64,000 bases of DNA. It comes from Epinephelus fuscoguttatus. Its lineage: Eukaryota > Chordata > Actinopteri > Perciformes > Serranidae. This document shows, one piece after another, positions 13,585-25,257 of the stretch. The stretch is from the NCBI RefSeq assembly GCF_011397635.1, contig NC_064760.1:33251856-33315855 (forward strand), written 5' to 3'. Every line of letters starts with the position of its first letter. Within the stretch, counting starts at the first letter, position 1. The notes below the pieces were generated by a model that was not told where the DNA came from, ran no database searches, and worked only from the letters and a program-made list of their open reading frames with translations. Position numbers and translations under genes: made by a program.

Positions 13585-13773
13585 CTATTTGGAGATGATG
13601 TCGGTCGTCACAATTGTCTCACCGTGCTGGTTTTTGGCTTTACAGATGTAGTTCCCAAAGTCAATGGTTTCCATGTCTTCCACAGTCATGACGCTCTGGG
13701 TGACCCGCGTGGTGTGGCTCACACCTCTGTTAACCAGCCTCCAGGAAGTTTGGATGTGAACTGGGCGGTGGCC
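13585..13773 (-). CDS. pdgfrl: pdgfrl exon 6, third Ig domain second half and stop
   Basis: 189 nt, residues 305-366 plus TAG at 13587-13585; acceptor tgttcag. Encodes TRVTQSVMTVEDMETIDFGN then YICKAKNQHG, matching human TRISQSVITVEDFETIDAG. Confidence 0.94.
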   Translation of the reverse strand, partial: GHRPVHIQTSWRLVNRGVSHTTRVTQSVMTVEDMETIDFGNYICKAKNQHGETIVTTDIISK

Positions 13774-16700
13774 CTGAACAATAAAACAAAGACTTACCAC
13801 CATTCTGTTATTTGTTGGTGACAGTCAGGCCATGTGTAAATGTGTTTTTCTAACTATGATCTCACTTGAGTGTTTGAGCTTCTCTGTGCAGAGTTTTTCA
13901 CATTCATCTGCTGAGGGGGGAAAGTTTGTCTGAAATCTGAGTTTAACACTTGGATGTACCAGCTGGTTCTTGTGACATCACAACTTGTTTTGAAGCCAAA
14001 TATGCAACCTACACATGTGTGATGTGGAAACTTGAAACCTCCTGGTGTGCACATGCTTTCAACATTTCAGTGAAGGAGACAACTTGTGTCCACAGGAAAG
14101 GAAGTGCTGTCATGGTGGTTGGTTGGCTGGTTAACTTGTTCACCTCGCTATTACGAACAAGTGCTGCACAGTGATTTAGTGCTAGCTAGCTCACGTGATT
14201 GCACAAAGATTCAAAGGTAACAGCCTTTCATAAATGTTGTGTACTGTAAATTAAATGTTGTATTTTGTTCTGTTTTAATAGGCAGAATTTATCTCATATA
14301 CATTCATTAAGTTATTTTCTGTAACCGCTTATCCTGTTAGGGGCCACGGGGGGCTGGAGCCTATCCCAGCTGACACTGGACGAGAGGTGGGGTACACCCT
14401 GGACAGGTCACCAGAGAATCACTGGGCAGACACATAGAGACAGATGACTATTTACGCTCACATTCACACCTACGGGCAATTTAGTCATCATTTAAGTTAG
14501 CCTACATGTCTGGACTGTGGGAGGAAGCTGGAGTACCCAGAGAAAACCCACGCTGACATAGAGAGAACATGCAAACTCTGCACAGAGGGGTTATACATAT
14601 AAATATGTAATAATATGTTGGATTAATGTTAAAGTGTATTTTCAGATATATGTAGCTATATATTAATTTTTGAGAAAAAAAATATTCAGACTTAAATCAT
14701 CCAACACTGAGTTGGCGAACCCCCTGCAGTAACTGAGGGCGCCCTAAGGGTCATGAACTCCCTGTTGAAGGCGCAGACATTAACTAATTATTATGTACTA
14801 CTGACAAAGTATCACACTCAGACTGTATAAAAGAAGTAGACGTCACCACTGTGACGTCACCTACTGATTTGCGGACTGCCATTTTAAGGTTTTGAGTTTG
14901 GCATTTTGGCCGTCATCTTGGTTCTTTGGAGCCAGTAGTGACCATATTCAGACCAAAGGGGGAGTTGGAGAGGGTGCATATTAATAAGCCTCTATCCTGA
15001 TTGACAGGCCTTCGCGGGAGCAAACTGTCAATCACAAGGTGGCTGTGCCCCAAAGTATATCCTAATTTATCATCTATTTTACTTTAAATGGGACCATAAT
15101 TCACAAAATGAGCATCATGTTGTACGGAAGATGACTTAAAACTAGTGACTGAGGCTGTATACACATTAGGAAAATGTTTACTGAGGTAATAAATCAAGTG
15201 AGAGGTAGGGTCATTTTCTCATTGACTGTGTTTACAAGGTCTTTAGTATCCCGGTTTTGAGCATATCTGGGATATGATGTTTACATGGAACACAGAGAAA
15301 CCCGGTTATTCATATCCCTGTATACATGATAAATACCAGTAACCCGTTTTCTGATCACTGCATCCTATCTGCGCAGGCGTGTGTTACATCTTTTACGTCT
15401 TTTGTTTACAACAGATTGAGCGGGAAATGTGATATATTTATTATATTTAGAAGTAAGACAAAAATGACACCTCTGTGGCTTCTAGTGGGCTTAGCATTAG
15501 TAAACACTCACGTTGCATTACAGCTATGGCTCATCCACTTCATCTTCAGCAATGGGAGGAGAGAGCGACAACAAATACTGAATACGTCACCAACTTTGAT
15601 AGGTATTTGGTAGAGCTTAGATCGGGCCCAAAAAATCCAGCCCGTTGTACACGTTATGTCCGGGACCAGCCCGGACCGTCCAATTAACTAATTATGGACC
15701 CGAGCCCGACTTAAACCCGACATTTTTCAATAAGTTGGCTGTTATAATTAAGAGTATTAAACCACAAGTCTTGTTATTTGAATGACAGAAACATAGGATC
15801 TGAATGAATGGCGCAACACGGAAGCATGATTATGTAATAAAACAGGTGTTTATTTTAGGATCCAGGTGGTGAAGGGCTGTGAATAAATATTGTAAAAAAA
15901 ATTGGACATTTCTATGCAAATGATTCTCACTGATAAACAAGGTCTAATTCACTAACACCAGCGCTAATAGCCACACGCAGTTTGAGTGAAGTAAATAACG
16001 TGTTTAAAGCTGGTGCAAACTGGGCGCTCCTCTGTGGAAGCCTCTCGCCCAGACTTTCCAGTGATCGTGGCAGCAGTGATCGTCTGTTAAATCAGTCTTT
16101 AAATAATATTTTGACATTATTAGGCCGGGCTCGGGCTTGCGCAGAGAATCTCAAGCTCTAGTATTCGGCTGTCACTGCCACCACGCAGTACAAGGCAACA
16201 GTGGATGAAAATACGTAGCTGTGACTGGTGGGATAGGATCGTTCTCATGGAGTTTACAGTTTCAGAGTAGAGAGAAAACTTCAGAATGAGTAGGGCATCC
16301 TTCAGCCGGCTGTGTGACGTAGTTGAACCATTCATGAAACCGGGATAAGGCGTATACATGCTCCAGTATCCTGGCTTCTATCAGAGTACTCCAGGTGGCA
16401 AAACCGGGTTTCTTGAAACCGGGAAAAGGGCATAACCCGGTTTCTGAATTTGGGATATGGTGTTTACATGCACAAACACAAAAACGGGATACTTAAAAAA
16501 CCCAATCAAAACCGGGATACTAAAGACCTTGTAAACACAGTCATTGACCTCTATACAATCAGACTTCTATTTGCAACCAGTGGAGTCGCCCCCTGCTGGC
16601 CATTAGAAAGACTGCAGGACTACAGCACTTCTGCGTTGGCTTCGCTTTTAAGACCAGGAAGCGAAGTCTACTTCTTTTATATAGTCTATGGTCACACTTG

Positions 16701-19700
16701 AGACCCCATATGTAAGAATGCTGTCAACTATATATAGTGTTGGTTCTATTCTCCTGGTTACAAAATAAATGTCTCTGTCGGGACAGTCCAACTGAAGTGA
16801 ACTGACATGTACAAGCGAAGGTTGTGATTTGTTGGTTTTCAACCTTAATCAGTTTGGATTTTTGGTTTTAAGCCGAGCTGCCCTCTTACCTGACCAGGAT
16901 AAGACCAGGTGAAGCTCACGTCCACCTCCGGCTCCCCCAGCACTGTGCACGTCAGATTGATGTTGTCGCCTCCTCTCACTGACTCTGGAGAATATTCAAG
17001 GCTCACAAATGGTGCCCCGCTAGGAACTGTCAACAAGAAACAGTAAGCAGCTTATGGCAGTTATAGATTAAAGCTTGATGGTATTTATACAGTTAAATCT
17101 CTGTCACCAGTCCAAAGTCTATTTCTCTCCATCTGCCAGTCAAACACGCCATGGCAGCTTACTTTACCTAAACCACACACAATTTCCATTTTATAAATTC
17201 ATATCCTCCCATTTGCAAAATCCAGACTGTGTTTCCATTTCAGCTGGCAAACGTCCACATAAGCCGAGCTCAGCGGTGAGGAGAGAGGAGGCTTTTGACA
17301 ACTCTGAAATACAACCTTTTCCTGGAAGCTGATGAAGCTAAGTAACCAGCACTTGACTCATGACTTTGTGAAACTGCCTCTCGCAGTGGTTCTTGGTGCT
17401 TTTAATCAATACAGTGACAAGTTACATGGTTATGTTTGACAGTTAAAGGCACAGAAAAAAAATGGTTATTGATGCCGCACCAGGAGCAACATCACTACAT
17501 GTTACTGTGTTCTTGATCATATTGAAGTGTGACTGCTGCATCCTTACCCTCCACATAGAGCAGCTGGTACTTAGTGGAGATCTGAGGGGTGCCCTTGGTC
17601 ACAGCCTTGCAGTAGAAGACCCCCTGATGCTCTGGGCTGGGGTTCTGCAGGACAAACCCCTTGGTGGGGTCATAGGTCACCTGTGTCCCATTGGCTATGA
17701 TCTCCTCTGGAGGGACTTCTCTGTGCAGGGACACCGTGGCCTGTGGGTCGGTCACACGGCACGGCACCACAGCAGGCCTGTCCGGGCGCAGGTACACGAT
17801 CTCAAAGTGGATGGTAGAGGGGACGAAGAGGTTGTCTTTGTCTGTTTAGAGGGACACACGTCAGACAGTCAAATAAGATGTGTAACATGTAGACATGTGT
17901 AACTGTCAGACATGAGTGCAGATGCTCTACAACAGACCTGGCCAACTTTATATCATAGAAATCCAACTGCCTGCATCTTTTTATTCCAATTCAATTCAGT
18001 TAAATTTTATTTATAAAGCCCGATATCACAAATCATAATTTGCCTCAGAGGGAAAAAAATAAAATTAAATTCCAACCACAGACTGAGAACAACCAACAGC
18101 TGATAAGCACTCGTTAAACCTGCAATAAATTACTTTTTTGGCCACTTTGGAGCAAAAGAACAAACTGTAACAACCTTGTCTCCTCAAAAATATGTTTTGT
18201 GTACTACTTTCTTAATTACATTGTTGTGGCAACATAATCACTGCCTGGATTACAAAACACTGCAATTCATGTCCTGCGTAGGCTTCAGAGGGAGGTGGTT
18301 GGGAGGGATGGTGGGCATGCAAGTGCAGACCTTGAAATCAAAACCAGAGTTCATGTTCCGATTCTTGTTTTGGCAACAAAAAAATACTAGTCTTAGGTTT
18401 AGACAACAAATGCACCTTTGGAAAAGATTGTGATTTTGGTTAAATGTTAATTAAAAAAATAATGCTGTAGTCACTATGAGTGGATATTATATTCTAGAAC
18501 TGCCTATTTTAGGTAGAAAACAACTGATATACATCGTCAGGGAACATTTTGCTGATACAGTCATTCGCATCATTTTTGCAACTTGCCAGATCAGTTAATT
18601 AACAACATTTCCTCATTGGAGACAGGACTGACTATAAACACAACACTAGCATACTGTAAGACCACCATAAAACTGACAAGTGAACATATTGACAAGAAAA
18701 TATCCAATTTACACATTCAGCAGACACAAAGCAACATCATCATTTATTTGTAGTTGTGTTTCTGGCCACTTGGGAAATGTAAGTGCAATGTTCACTCTCC
18801 TTTTAGCTCTGTTTTGGTCTCCACCAACTCATGGGGGAGATATGTCTCTTTAGCCACTAAATGCTGCACTATTCTATGTTCACAGCTAGCTGCTAGCTCT
18901 GTCTTTTTACTTGTGTTATCTGTCTTTTGTTGATTTGCTGAAAACAGTTGCCCACAGTGGCTGAAAGTTAAAAGATAAGAGTGGTGAGAGTGAACCAAAG
19001 CAGTGAAGGGAAGGCACAAAAAAATGAAACTGAGCTGAAAGATGCTAAAATGGTCCAACAAGCAGAGGGGAAACTGCCTTAGCAGGTGGTATTTCTCTGT
19101 GGGTTCATAGTTGTGAGCAGCACTACATTATACGTAGCCATTCAACACATTCTCACACCGACCTCATCACATATTGACGTTTTTGTCATGGACTGTCCAC
19201 TATCAGATACAACACGCAAGGTACCCTGGGTGCATTGGTTGCTGACGTTCTGGGATACCGTGTCAAGTTCTGCCTGTTACATGCATTGTCTTGTCTTGTC
19301 AGATACACTTCCGTTTTCACAGGAAATTTTACGTTTACATACAGTCTCTTCAAAATAAATGCACTACGTTGTACAACACCTCAAACTGACTTTTTTTTTT
19401 CCCTTCAACAACTAACGCACATGGTTGGGTTCAGAAAAAAAGAACAGGGTTTGGCTTTAGAGTCTTATGGGACACAACACCGCTCTCTTGGGTGAAGATC
19501 GGTGTTTGTTGGACCCATCCACCACCCCTCCCACCTGCCCCACTCGGACTTTTGCCAGCGTAACTTTTATCCCTATCCCACCGCGTTTCCCCCCGACACC
19601 ACCAGGGGCCACTAAACTATAGCAGCAACCAGCCTTGCATCATGCCTACGTTAAAGAACGCATTTTTTCATTAATTTCTGATGCCCCAAGTCACTGCCCA

Positions 19701-21349
19701 AGCACCAGCTTTTGACAACTTCTTAGTGAGATTAGGCTCAGTCATTTGATCCATTGTTTACTTAAAATATCGATTAGTGCAGCTTTAAAGCTAAGAAAGG
19801 GGGGCTTTGTGTAAATGTGGGCTCTCATCTTGGTAACCTTATCACTGATAATATATATATATATATATATATAAATAATTATTTATTAACCATTAGTTAA
19901 AGTCACAAGTGAGATTTTGTACTCTTTGTATATACCTTATGTAATGTAAATACAGTGTGCTATGGTATCCTGTGAATCACCTGTGAAATAGATGTATGAG
20001 ATGTAGCTGCGTTCGTGGTCCTTCTCACACTCTGTGCCATCACACACTATCACCCAGCAACTGTAGGGCCCCGTGTCAGCAGCAGAGGGCGACGTCAAGA
20101 TCAGCTGACTGTACTTGTCACTCTGCTTGATGCTGGAGGCGGGAAACAAAAATATAAGACTTTCATGATCATATCAACATATAGCATGACAAACAGCTGA
20201 TGTGTGATCCAGCACCTGAGGCGTGAGTCGTTGAAGGTGTCCAGGTAAGTCGGGTATGACCAGCCGATAGAATTGCCTTTGCAGCGAAGCTCGATGTTCT
20301 TCCCGGGAGTCAGGTTTGTGCTCTGGCCCAGGCGCAAGAAGCGTCCTTTATCTAAAACCTGGGTCAACAGGGACTGACCTTTCCCTCCTCCATCTTTTAA
20401 TTTGGGGTGTCGCACCTTCACCCGCTTCCCCCCTGGACGGCTGCGGTTCTCTCCTACATCTTTTCTCCGCTTGACTTGTTGGCAGTCGCCTGGATACACA
20501 GAGGGAGGAGGGTGAGTTAGAGGCAAGAGCAAAGATAATGAAGACAACACAGATAGGTCACAGAATCATCTGTTGCTGCACTGTACGAGAGTCCAGACTG
20601 GTGTTCAGTGGGCCCGTCCAGCGAACTACTCTTTGTGTTTCCTCCAGCTGTGACAACAGTTGAACAGGAAGTGTGAAATCATTATTACTGGCACAAAATG
20701 TCCAGAACCTGCAGCCTCTCTTTCAGCTGTGTGCTCTGTATCTCTCAGCAGGCACAGAACATGTAAAGCATTAAGGACAAGAAACAAATGAACCGTCTGT
20801 AGTGTAGACTTTCAGGGTTTGTTGTTTTATTCTTGCGTGCAGCATTAATGAGAACTTCAAGAAAAGGTCAGCAGTAAAGGCCAGTTAATTAAAAACGCCT
20901 GCTGCATGCCTCAGATGCAGCTGGTTTGAGTTGGTCTGCAGAAATACTTTGCAAAATCTCACACACAACTTCACACAACTCTTATGCAAACATTTACAAT
21001 TTACATGCATTATAGAAAATCTAAACATAGCAGATTAGTTGCAGTGTACGCCTGAAGATATACAGGATGATGGCAGATGAAGTGTTTGTCTTTGCCTTAT
21101 GTGAATGACATTTACTTCTTTTTGAATCCACCTCCTATTCCCATTTCACCCATCACAGAGACAGAGCCCCTGCCAATATTTACACAACCTCAGATTATCT
21201 ACTACCAGGTTACACTCCAAGTTTTCGTGATTAAAATAACAGTGATTTTGCTTCAATCATAAATCTACGAGACAGATGTGGAGACTTTACTCACCATTTT
21301 GGAGCTCCACCCAGAGCAGTGCCAGGCAAAGCACAAACCAGAGTTTCAT
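13585..21349 (-). CDS. pdgfrl: PDGFRL (platelet-derived growth factor receptor-like protein), complete, 6 exons
   Basis: Minus-strand exons 21349-21295, 20489-20216, 20132-19981, 17841-17548, 17026-16890 and 13773-13585 join to 1,101 nt: 366 residues plus TAG (human about 375). Order: signal peptide starting MKLWFVLCLALLWVEL; a basic linker rich in Lys/Arg (residues about 20-60); then Ig-like domains. Recognised pieces are IELRCKGNSIGWSYPTYLDT, the Cys/Trp core DTGPYSCWV, PDRPAVVPCRVT, HQGVFYCKAV, INLTCTVLGEPEVDVSFTW and NYICKAKNQHG, each with its human counterpart. There is no transmembrane segment or kinase, so the protein is secreted, as in mammals, where it is a candidate tumour suppressor of uncertain mechanism. 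It lies convergent to mtus1 and tandem with slc7a2. Confidence 0.94.
14297..14598 (-). repeat. Dispersed teleost retro-repeat (copy 1)
   Basis: About 290 bp that contain the same core as 26613-26743 (GGGGGCTGGAGCCTATCCCA and ACACCCTGGACAGGTCACCA) but extend further, to gtggaggaagctggagtaccc-type sequence. Flanked by a possible 7-bp duplication TATACAT (14297-14303, 14592-14598). From memory this core is scattered widely in fish genomes; the superfamily is not certain, but copy 2 behaves like a non-LTR retrotransposon 3' end. Confidence 0.65.
14820..16691. mobile_element. MITE family A copy 1 (hAT-like), carrying a nested element
   Basis: Terminal inverted repeats: GACTGTATAAAAGAAGTAGA at the left (14821) and its near complement, ending ATATAGTCTATG, at the right (16690). 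Flanks TCACACTC / TCACACTT (14812-, 16692-) look like a 7-8 bp target duplication, which suits the hAT superfamily. Four relatives lie at 28959, 39581, 47504 and 53761. The middle, 15226-16540, is a separate insertion. Lies in pdgfrl intron 5. Confidence 0.75.
15226..16540. mobile_element. Nested DNA transposon with TCATTGA target duplication
   Basis: Inverted repeats CTGTGTTTACAAGGTCTTTA (15226) and TAAAGACCTTGTAAACACAG (ending 16540) match perfectly over at least 20 bases and continue imperfectly with CCGG-rich repeats. Flanked by identical TCATTGA at 15219-15225 and 16541-16547. The related MITE at 28959 has a single uninterrupted site. Internal frames (for example 15475-15687 plus, 16120-16359 minus) are short and unrecognised, so it is probably non-autonomous; superfamily undetermined. 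Confidence 0.8.
16890..17026 (-). CDS. pdgfrl: pdgfrl exon 5, third Ig domain first half
   Basis: 137 nt, residues about 259-304; acceptor ttgacag, donor GTAAGA. Encodes GGDNINLTCTVLGEPEVDVS then FTWSYPGQ. Confidence 0.92.
17548..17841 (-). CDS. pdgfrl: pdgfrl exon 4, second Ig domain
   Basis: 294 nt, residues about 161-259; acceptor aaacag, donor GTAAGG. Encodes FEIVYLRPDRPAVVPCRVTD and SPEHQGVFYCKAVTKG; a single, whole Ig domain with its two cysteines. The opposite strand carries a 146-codon open frame, which is only a shadow of this exon. Confidence 0.93.
17985..18050. repeat. Fragment of a common fish interspersed repeat
   Basis: The segment around TTTATTTATAAAGCCCGATA followed by cacaaatcataatttgcctc is, from memory, a widespread teleost LINE/SINE-type tail. 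Only about 60 bp are present. Confidence 0.4.
19850..19873. repeat. (TA)n microsatellite
   Basis: About twelve TA units in pdgfrl intron 3. Confidence 0.9.
19981..20132 (-). CDS. pdgfrl: pdgfrl exon 3, end of first Ig domain
   Basis: 152 nt, residues about 110-161; acceptor cctccag, donor GTGATT (non-optimal). Encodes IKQSDKYSQLILTSPSAADT then GPYSCWV, the second Ig cysteine. Confidence 0.9.
20216..20489 (-). CDS. pdgfrl: pdgfrl exon 2, basic linker and start of first Ig domain
   Basis: 274 nt, residues about 19-110; acceptor gtatccag, donor GTGCTG. Begins DCQQVKRRKDVGENRSRPGG and contains TQVLDKGRFLRL, which matches human MQVLDKGRFQK. Confidence 0.92.
21295..21349 (-). CDS. pdgfrl: pdgfrl exon 1, start and signal peptide
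   Basis: ATG at 21349-21347, 55 nt, donor GTGAGT. The 18 residues MKLWFVLCLALLWVELQN form a hydrophobic signal sequence like human MKVWLLLGLLLV. Too short to show as an ORF. Confidence 0.88.
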
Positions 21350-21904
21350 AGTGTGCTGACGGGATGGTCTGATCTGCAGGGGCCAGAGAGATCAGTGAGT
21401 TTTGGTGAGGGGCTCAGTAGGAACTCTGCAGGCTCCAATTGCCCTGTTTAGATTTGCAGCTCCATCCTCACAGACTGAGGGGAAAAGGGAAAATAACTTC
21501 AGAGCCCCTCTGTTTACTCCCTCTCCTCAGACCTGAAGAGCAGAAACACGTACTCTGGAGCCCTCTGCTGGACCTGAGCATGAATCATAGTGCTTCTTCA
21601 AGGATAGCTGCACATTTTTCATCTTAAAACACTACTGAAACACCTGTATGCATATTGAAAGAGTCCCCTCAAGGGTAATCACTGAATCAGGACAGGACAG
21701 GTTCATACTTTCATATGTTGCACACCATGCAACATCCTAATTAATGATGTAACCGCAGGTGTTTTGCCCTTGACTGCTCATGATTAACACCTGACATCAC
21801 TAAATGGGGTGTGTATGGTGGCCAAAATCTTTCAAATGAAACCCAAATTTGGGCATTAATGGCAAAAACAAATGCAAAACCACAACAGAAGAGAGCCTCA
21901 ACTG

Positions 21905-22350
21905 AGGTTGTTGGGCCGACTATTAGTGCCTACATGTATGGAAGAGCAAAGTTCATGCTCGTTTGAGAAGTAAGTGAAGTTCGCTAGCTAAAGTCCTTAT
22001 ATTTTATATATTTTTGTACTCTGGCATCTAATGTCAGGCTAATATGAATCTAACGATACAGATGCTAGCATTATTTTATTCAGCCACTGTTACCCAATCA
22101 GATGTAACCCAAGCTGTTCCTGTAGGCTATATGGAGACAGTGATATTAGGACTGATTTATGGTAACATTAGGTCATCAACACTTTTGATAAGTGTCACTA
22201 AAAAAAAAAAATAAACATTTGTGTGTCGTTTTCAATTTATGGTTCAGTGAAATAAAGGTTTTTATACATTTGCCAAGACATTTTGTACAAACTGCACATC
22301 CAAAATGTTTTGCAAATTTGAAAAACACAATGAGGACATTAACAGAAAAC
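21905..22350. repeat. Diverged tandem repeat, copy 1
   Basis: Aligns by eye with 22893-23360 through several blocks: GAGAAGTAAGTGAA, ACTCTGGCATCT, CTAGCATTA, CACTTTTGAT.AGTGTCACT and TTTCAATTTATG.TTCAGTGAA, in the same order. Copies differ by many substitutions and indels, so the duplication is old. Confidence 0.7.
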
Positions 22351-22892
22351 ATAAATCCAAAACGACTATGGAAGTAAGCACCAACGGATGTTGACAGGAG
22401 AGACAAAAGAATGAAGTAAAGATAATATTTAGGATTTGTGCTGATTAAGATTTAACAGAAGTCGTTGGCGCTTGGATACCAGAGGGAGATATTTTGTGAT
22501 CAAGCAGCAGGATAAATCCCCCCATGGAGTCCAGACACTGGTGGTGGCTGATGACTCTGAGGCTGCTGACTGCTGAGGCAGATTTGGCTGATGAATCTAT
22601 GAAGGCTAGGTGGTGATGAAGAGATGAAGGGCACGCACAACTACAGAAAAAAAGAACTACAGCAGAGAAAGAACCATATTTAAAATGAGGAGCAGTAAGA
22701 TGATAGGCTGACAGAGAAGGTGTGACACTGTCTTATTGGTTGGTTGTGTCTCAGCTGATGACTCAATTAACCTACCCAGACAATGACACCAAGAGATAGT
22801 GCATGAGCATATGTGCAAGGGGTGAATGGCATGGTGAGAAAAAAACTTACAGCTTGAGAATGAAAAGTATTGTGTTCCTGACTGAGCTTTTG

Positions 22893-23360
22893 CTACGGCT
22901 TGATTGCCGGTGGACTATTATTGCACATCTGGAAGAGGAAAGTTCTTCCCTGTTTGTTGAGAAGTAAGTGAAACGTTGTTTGGTAGCTAACTATGATTAC
23001 TATTGCTATGTGATTGTTACAAATGAACAGTGTTGTTCAGTGTCTTTATATTTTCACATCTATGCACTCTGGCATCTTATGTTGAGCTGTAATAAATCTA
23101 ACTACCCAGCAGCTAGCATTACTTAATTTAGTTAACGTTAGTCAATAAGGTGAACGCAACCTAAGCTGAATCTACATGCAGGCAGCAATATTAAGATTGA
23201 TTCATGGTAAAGTTAGGTTGCTCAGCACTTTTGATGAGTGTCACTCAACAGAAATTTCAATTTATGATTCAGTGAAAAAAAAGATTTATACAGTGGCAGA
23301 GACATTTTGAATGAATATCTAAGATACTTTGCAAAAAAAATACAAGCCCATTAATAAAAA
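22893..23360. repeat. Diverged tandem repeat, copy 2
   Basis: Second copy, about 1 kb downstream in the same orientation; carries an extra 50-60 bp early in the unit relative to copy 1. Confidence 0.7.
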
Positions 23361-25257
23361 AAAACACAAATGCAAAAGCTACAACACAAACTTTTACATT
23401 TGTATTTTCTGTTAATGGTTTTGTCTGTTTGTTTGTTTTCTCTTCGAGTTTGCATTTACATTTGAAACGTCTTAGCCACCATAGCTGTGGCCAGCACTGC
23501 AGCAATTTTCTCCCATTTGTAATTCACCCTTTATTCTACTTCAGCTTCAACATATAAGCATTTTATTTAATTCTATTTTCAGTTTAGTTCAGACATACAA
23601 AGTTGTCTAAATAGGTCTGAACTAACTTGGGATCCCTCTGTGGAAAGCAGTGGAGGTGACTCTGATCTGGCTGCTTGCTGTGGTGCTCATAGTCCCCGAG
23701 GCGCTGGCGTTTGACATGCTTGAGATGCCGTACAGAGGCAACAAGCTGCGCGTGTGTCTGCTGCATCCAGAACAGACCACCAGCTTTATGAAGGTAGCCA
23801 CTTAATTTTAACAGCATCATAAACTCAAGCACCTGGATAAATTCATCTTGCAGAAATAAGGATTACATGTTATGTTGTTGTTTTCAAACATGCATATGGT
23901 CAGAGTATCTTGCACATTGATTTAAAGCTTTCTTTCTATTAAGGCTTAGTTAGAAAGATATTATGGATTTTTTTTAAACCTGTACCTACAGCCCCTGAAC
24001 AGCAATGATTGAGTTAGTGCATTTCTTTAATCAGGATTTCTTTTCTATTTTTCAAACTCTGCCAACAAGTAGATATTCCAAAAAATGTGTTGTAATACCG
24101 TCCATATACACTGCATGCAAAATATTTGTGACTCAAAACAGTTCATGGTACTGTCAAAAAGCTGCAAAGCAAGACACAAATTGCAAAGACATTTCCTGGA
24201 TACTGTGGATAGTGGATACTTGTGGATACCAGTGGATACTTCAAGTTTATTTATGTCCCAGGGTCTGGAGGAATTGCATAAAGCTGCGATGTCTTTTCAT
24301 GTGTCATTTTAAATCAGTTTATTGTAATTAGAGTTGAATTTCAATGGCAAAAAAACATAATTCAGCCTGAGATGATGGATTACTTTGAGGAGAATTGGTG
24401 TTTGTGTCCTTAACTACAAAATAACTACAAAAGGTCTGTGCCAAACCAAAACAAGTCTGAAACTAATTTAACTTGTATGTACCAAATTTGTTGTGGAAGT
24501 GCACTGACATCTTCTCTTTATTCTGCAGTATAAGTACTTGAACCTTACTTCACCATGAGATTGGTGTACTGTATGGATAAGAAAAAAAGCTGACTATTTC
24601 ACAGTGAAGTCCTTAAATGGCCACATGGTGGCATTATCTACACAAAAAACGAATCAGTTATTCTCTGATTTATGGCTGAGTTTCTCTCCATGTAGATGTG
24701 AAATTAGTTCCTTAGTTTTTCAGACATCCTGTTAACAGATAAATAAACCTGAAACACAACTACCCTGAGATAGTAAATAAACAAAACAAACAACAACAAA
24801 AAAACACCAAACACTATCTTACTGAAAAAAATAAGCCTTTATTGTAATTGTCTGCACAGTTGGTAACAAGTGATACTACATCATGACATCATGTATACTT
24901 CTATGTACGTCATCCTGTGACCGCACTGGAAGACTGTACACTGTTAATGTAGCAGTTAAGTTCAGCAGGGGCAATGGCAGAGATTTTTTATATGGGTGGC
25001 CAGATGGGGCCACTGAAAATCTTGGGGTGGCACACCAAAACCAAAAGCTGTGACTGAATTTCAGTTATTCTGTTATGCTGTAGAAGTATAAAGGCTGGTT
25101 GAAAACTATGTCAAGAGTTACAGAATCTCATACTGATAAATTTTGGTTTCTTAATTTACAGTTAATGTCACTAATTTTCTGATGGGGTTAGGGTTAATAT
25201 TGGCACAGTGAACATTTTGAGTTCTACAACAATCCTGTTTTAATGTGTCAGTGCCTA

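Noticed and set aside
17462-17902. 146-codon plus-strand open frame
   Set aside because: Exact antisense of pdgfrl exon 4; no splice or homology support.
20101-20550. 149-codon minus-strand frame taken as a single gene
   Set aside because: It is pdgfrl exon 2 with intron read-through on both sides; the true exon is 20216-20489.
23269-23832. Minus-strand open frames near 23.3-23.8 kb as exons
   Set aside because: No homology, no acceptor/donor pair fitting the frames; part lies in the tandem repeat.
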